A program made the translations under genes and the position numbers. From JBDSSS01 sp963764195 (GTDB taxonomy: Bacteria > Actinomycetota > Actinomycetes > Actinomycetales > Dermatophilaceae), in NCBI GenBank assembly GCA_963764195.1, contig CAVXRG010000010.1, forward strand, positions 1,211,041 through 1,275,040: 64,000 nt of DNA, in the 5' to 3' direction. The notes beneath the pieces were generated by a model. It ran no database searches. It was not told where the DNA came from and saw only the letters and a list, made by a program, of their open reading frames with translations. Below are positions 60,435 through 64,000 of the stretch, piece after piece (position 1 is the stretch's first letter; the number at the start of each line of letters is the position of its first letter).

Positions 60435-61134
60435 ATGGCGACTCCCCTGCGACTCGGCATCCTGGGGGCTGTGTCAGCCGGGACATGGCTGCGCTCCACC
60501 CCGAGTGCGTGGTCACCGTATACGTTGCGCGACAGTCGCTCATCAGCGCGACCTCCCCTCCGACTCCACTATCGGTGGAGGTAGATCTCCCGTCGGAGTT
60601 CCAGCGCCGTATGGTCGCGTCTGACGTCGCGTCTGCTGGTCTCGACCTTCTGGAGCTCCACGCAGCTGACCTCGATGCGCTCGTGCTGGACCTCGTCGAC
60701 GAGCGCCTCGGCGTCGTTCCACTCACGGGTGGCTCATTCGTCACGGACTCACAGGAGCTGAAGGAGTCCGGGGTAAGAACCACCTCTCCCCGGTGGTCGA
60801 TGACCTCGAGCTCGGGACCGATGAGCATCTCCGACGCTGGAGATCCGCCGCACGCGCCGCCATCAAGAGACTCGACTCGGCTGGGTTGACGGGGAGGACA
60901 GTGGTCCTAAGAGTTCCCTTCGCCTCTCAAACTCGTGATGGGCACCAGGTTCCGCAGTACATGCAACGGTCTGCCGCCGATTGGAATGACCTCTACCGCC
61001 CTTATTACGCCTTCATCGAAGAGCTGGGTCTGCCCGTAGTCACTCTTCCGGCAGAGCTCGCCTTGACCGACGCCGGGCATCGGTGGGGCATCTCGCCCTA
61101 CCACTATGTTCCGGAGGCGTATGCCTGGTCATAA
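60435..61134 (+). CDS. DUF6270-like SGNH-fold protein, frameshifted
   Basis: From ATG 60435: RLGILGG then, after correcting a GGGGG run near 60460, CVSRDMAALHPECVVTVYVARQ, matching the DUF6270 proteins found in actinobacterial capsule loci. A second shift near 60770 is needed to reach LSPVVDDLELGTDEHLRRW and the end HRWGISPYHYVPEAYAWS with TAA at 61132. About 233 residues. DUF6270 proteins are predicted to modify exported polysaccharide; activity not shown here. The family call is from N-terminal and C-terminal motifs. Confidence 0.68.
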
Positions 61135-61155
61135 GAGGTCCGCCGGGCGGTTGGG

Positions 61156-62195
61156 ATGGACGAGGCGCGGGGCCACGGGGAGGCTGGGCAGAAGACCGTC
61201 CGAGTGCCCCTCAGTGTTCCCGTGGTCGGCATTGGCGACCGAGCGACCGCGGGAACTATCCGTTTTCCCCTTCCCCTCAACGTGCACATCGCCCGCTGGC
61301 GGCTGCGCGTCACCAACCTCGACCAGCGCACCGACCGCATAGGAACCAGCGACATCGAGATCTCCGGGCTCTGGGTCGGCCGAGAGAACCAGTCTGGCGC
61401 GTTCACCTCAGCTCCACGACGTCTGATGGGACGGCGCAGGATCCCACGCGGCCGTCGTGGACTTGTTATCCTCGTGGTTCGAGGAACCGATCGGCGATGG
61501 GAACTTGATGCTGTCGCTGGGTTGGTCCACGACTCAGGGCCACCAGATGATCGTCAGCCTCGCGGACTCCTATCGGGGCCCTGATCCGGCCGGTGACCAG
61601 CGCGCTGACGGTTCTGGCCTGGCCCCCGCCCGATACGTCCCGCTCTCATGGGCCATCGAGGTCACCGTTGCGGACGGCATACCTGTGGTGGCCGCTTGGG
61701 GAGACGAGCGGTGCCTCTCCTCGAATCCCGTTCAGGAGCTTGCCGGACTCGGCACTGAACCGGACAGCCCGTGCGGCCGGTGCGCTACCGGTCAACGTGG
61801 TCTTCCCCGGGGACAGGTTTGGCCCTGTGGTCGGACTATCTGCGTCAGTGGGACCATTTCGTACTCGATTCACCTGCGGCTGAGGTCTTCCATGTCATGG
61901 GAGCGCGGGACGCAGCCGCGGGGGCCACCCTCTGGCGACTACAGCGACCTGTTCCGGCATCTGACGCTCCCGCGGCTCGCGAAACGTTTCTGACCCCCCA
62001 GTGCTGTCCTGATGGACATCGCACCCGATGCCTCGGAGGAGCCGGCCGCAGTGGTGTCGGCCTACAACGAGTGGCTGGTGCGGACCTTTCCCGGCGCCGT
62101 CTATCGGCTGGAAGACGGGTCCTTCACCCTGATCAGGCGCAGCGCACGACGCTGCTGCGCCCGTCGCACCTGCAACCCCGAACGAGAGAGACTGA
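61156..62195 (+). pseudogene. SGNH/GDSL hydrolase, heavily frameshifted
   Basis: Fragments in three frames join into one protein: an N-terminal jelly-roll-like part (VRVPLSVPVVGIGDRATAGT, IRFPLPLNVHIARWRLRVTN, SDIEISGLWVG), a middle part (WFEEPIGDGNLMLSLGW, YVPLSWAIEVTVADGIPVVAAWGDE, the GDS-like block with Glu for Ser) and a C-terminal part (VNVVFPGTGLALWSDYLRQWDHFVLDSPAAEVFHVMG, VLMDIAPDASEEPAAVVSAYNEWL, FPGAVYRLEDGSF). Shifts occur near 61430, 61730-61810, 61925, 61995 and 62130. Whether the catalytic Ser is lost or misread cannot be told. Start and end are approximate. Confidence 0.55.
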
Positions 62196-62200
62196 CACCC

Positions 62201-64000
62201 TTGACCCCTTCCTACTCCGAGCAGGCCGCACGCGGTCAGGCAATCGGCGCACACTTCTCTCCCCTCTCGAGCGATGCCCTTGAGGCTGCGGCCCTGCTGC
62301 GCGGTGAGCTGACCTTGAAACCGCACCGCTTGTGGCGGTTACCAGACACGATCAAGTGGAACGAGAACCCCTTCGGCGAGGTGAACTGGGTCGCTCAGTT
62401 CCACATGCTCAGATGGCTCGACCCGTTGAGACGCAGGGCGGACAAGGGGGACGCCGCCGGTGTTGATCTCTGGGTCGCTGTCGTCACGTCATGGATCGAG
62501 GCCAATCCCCCTGGTAGAGGCCGCGCCACCTACTCCTGGGGTGACATGGTCGAGGCGGTCCGCGCCATGATCATGTGTTTCGGGCTACCGATGCTGACGG
62601 AGCACCGACCTGACGCGGTGCCGGCCGTCCTCGCCTCCATCGAGCAGCACGGTCGCTGGCTGGAGGACGAGAAGCACATTCGCATCGGCAACCACGCGCT
62701 CCAGCAGCATCAAGGCCTCTTGGTCATCGGCGCTGTGCTCGAGCGTGACGACTGGGTTGAGCTGGCGATCAAACGCATGACCACCATGCTGATGAGTGCC
62801 TACGACGAGGAAGGGGTCAACGAGGAGGGGGAGCGGTCCAGTACCACCAGATCAACTACAGCTGGTGGAACCTAAGCAAGAGACGGGTTGAGATCGTCCG
62901 AGGCGCGGCGCCTCCCGAGTTCAACCGGATCGAGAGAGCCCCCCTGGCCATGGCTCACGCCACGCGGCCCGATGGCACGTATGAGCTGATCGGCGACACC
63001 GAGGTTTTCTCCCTTCGAGGGATCCCCCATCCCGCGGTCGCATATGTCTCTTCGGATGGTCAAGATGGCGCCACTCCCCCCCGGTGCGAGTCAAGGTGTA
63101 CCGGGGCGGCTACGTGTTCGGACGCAGCGGCTGGGGTGGCACTGGACGCCCCTTCTCGGAGACGACCTTCTACTCTCTGCGGTTTGGACCGCAGAACCGC
63201 ATCCACGGTCACGTAGACGGCGGGTCCCTGACGTTGTTCCACCGTGGGACTCCGGTGCTCGTGGACGGGGGGAAGTACGCCTACGACGCCGTGGACCCGT
63301 TCCGCGCCCACGTGCTCTCTCGCGTCGCTCACAACTCGGTACTCATCGAAGGCATCGAGTATGACAAACGAGCGGATGTCAGACTGTTGCGCAGTCAGAT
63401 CAAGGAGTACGGCGAGGACTTCGAGTTTCTCGATCGTGGCTATCCAGGCGTCGAGATCAGACGTCGGGTCCTCATGATGTGGGACCTCGAAGCACTCATT
63501 GTCGTCGACGACATCCAATCGGACTCCGTCGTGACAGCGACCCAGACCTGCAGATCTCGAACCATCCGCCAGTCATCGCGTTGAGGGCCCGGCCGTGCTC
63601 TCTTCGCAGGCCGCGACGAAAACCTGGTTCGTGCCTCTCGGCGCGGACCCGCACGTCTCCGTCGTCAAGGGCCGCACGGCTCCATGGCAGGGCTGGACCT
63701 CCTATCGCTGGCGGGAAAAGACCCCAACGCGCACCGTGTTGATGTCAAGCTACAGGGGCCGCACTCGGCTGCTCCACACTCATCGACTTCTCAGGCGCGG
63801 ACACCGCACCGGATGCCAGCGTTGAGATGAATGTGTCCAGCTCGGGCGCGGACGTCGTGTTCTGGTCCCGGCCAGGGGCCCAGCGGCGCAGTGCCGCCCT
63901 GGGGAATGGATGGTTCGCCACGGACTCACGTGCCTCCTCGGCCGTCGACATCGTCAGGCTGGGCACCGAGAGTTTCGAGACTGGCGAGACCTCGGCCGGA
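62201..64000 (+). pseudogene. Heparinase II/III-family protein, frameshifted, runs off right edge
   Basis: Alginate-lyase-like N-terminal toroid (WNENPFGEVNWVAQFHMLRW, WGDMVEAVRAM, the HIRIGNHALQQHQGLLVIG core and AYDEEGVNEEG) followed by the heparinase II/III C-terminal beta-domain (YVFGRSGWGGTGRPFSETTF, RIHGHVDGGSLTLFHRGTPV, LVDGGKYAYDAVDPFRAHVL, VAHNSVLIEG). Polysaccharide lyases of this fold cleave uronic-acid-containing chains. Shifts near 62840, 63080, 63550 and 63780 break it; the last frame is still open at 64000. TTG 62201 with GAGAGAG upstream is a tentative start. Probably trims or remodels the polymer made by this locus. Confidence 0.65.

Overview
The window reads as a chromosomal stretch of a high-GC actinomycete. 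I would place it in Micrococcales, probably near Intrasporangiaceae. That rests on the actinobacterial 16S and 23S ends, a 16S-23S spacer with no visible tRNA gene, a b558-type SdhC, a DUF3017-folD pair and a low-GC-Gram-positive-like absence of outer-membrane genes; the family-level placement is inference.

Layout: 0-2.6 kb is the 5' part of an rRNA operon on the minus strand (start of 23S, spacer, whole 16S, leader and promoter). 2.6-9.6 kb is a minus-strand nucleoside uptake and salvage operon (BmpA-like lipoprotein, double ABC ATPase, two permeases, cytidine deaminase, thymidine phosphorylase). 9.8-17.9 kb holds an M20 amidohydrolase, an FhuF-like iron reductase, a pseudouridine degradation pair (psuG and a PfkB kinase), a short B12-dependent mutase subunit lacking its cobalamin domain, and an ABC exporter. 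17.9-24.3 kb has a mannose-1-phosphate guanylyltransferase, a three-gene oxidative sugar-acid cassette (IlvD/Edd dehydratase, FAH-fold dehydratase, ketoglutarate semialdehyde dehydrogenase) and a UDP-glucose dehydrogenase. 24.4-38.9 kb is housekeeping: SDR, sdhCAB, YihY, 2H phosphoesterase, GntR/DUF1648, trpS, aquaporin, SatD pair, mdh, LMW tyrosine phosphatase, DUF3017, folD.

38.9-64 kb is a wall-glycopolymer locus: rmlC-rmlA and divergent rmlB-rmlD for dTDP-rhamnose, an LCP ligase, a membrane nucleotide-sugar 4,6-dehydratase, a WecA/TagO-like phosphosugar transferase, an SGNH protein, two GT-B glycosyltransferases, an ABC exporter pair, wecB, and then a secreted propeller-like protein, DUF6270 and SGNH proteins and a heparinase II/III-type protein that runs off the right edge. 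A divergent paralogue of the secreted propeller-like protein lies at 42.7-45.8 kb, so the export core is bracketed by two copies. With ugd at 23.2 kb and wecB, the polymer may carry rhamnose, ManNAc and uronic acid (inference).

Two window-wide patterns stand out. First, about fourteen genes have a TANNNT box ending exactly 6 or 7 nt before the start codon, which points to widespread leaderless transcription. Second, single-base indels, mostly in G or C runs, are absent from most of the window but crowd 22.8 kb, 41.7 kb, 43-45.7 kb and 51-64 kb. I treat these as probable sequence errors, with true gene decay as the alternative; several genes are therefore given as frameshifted.
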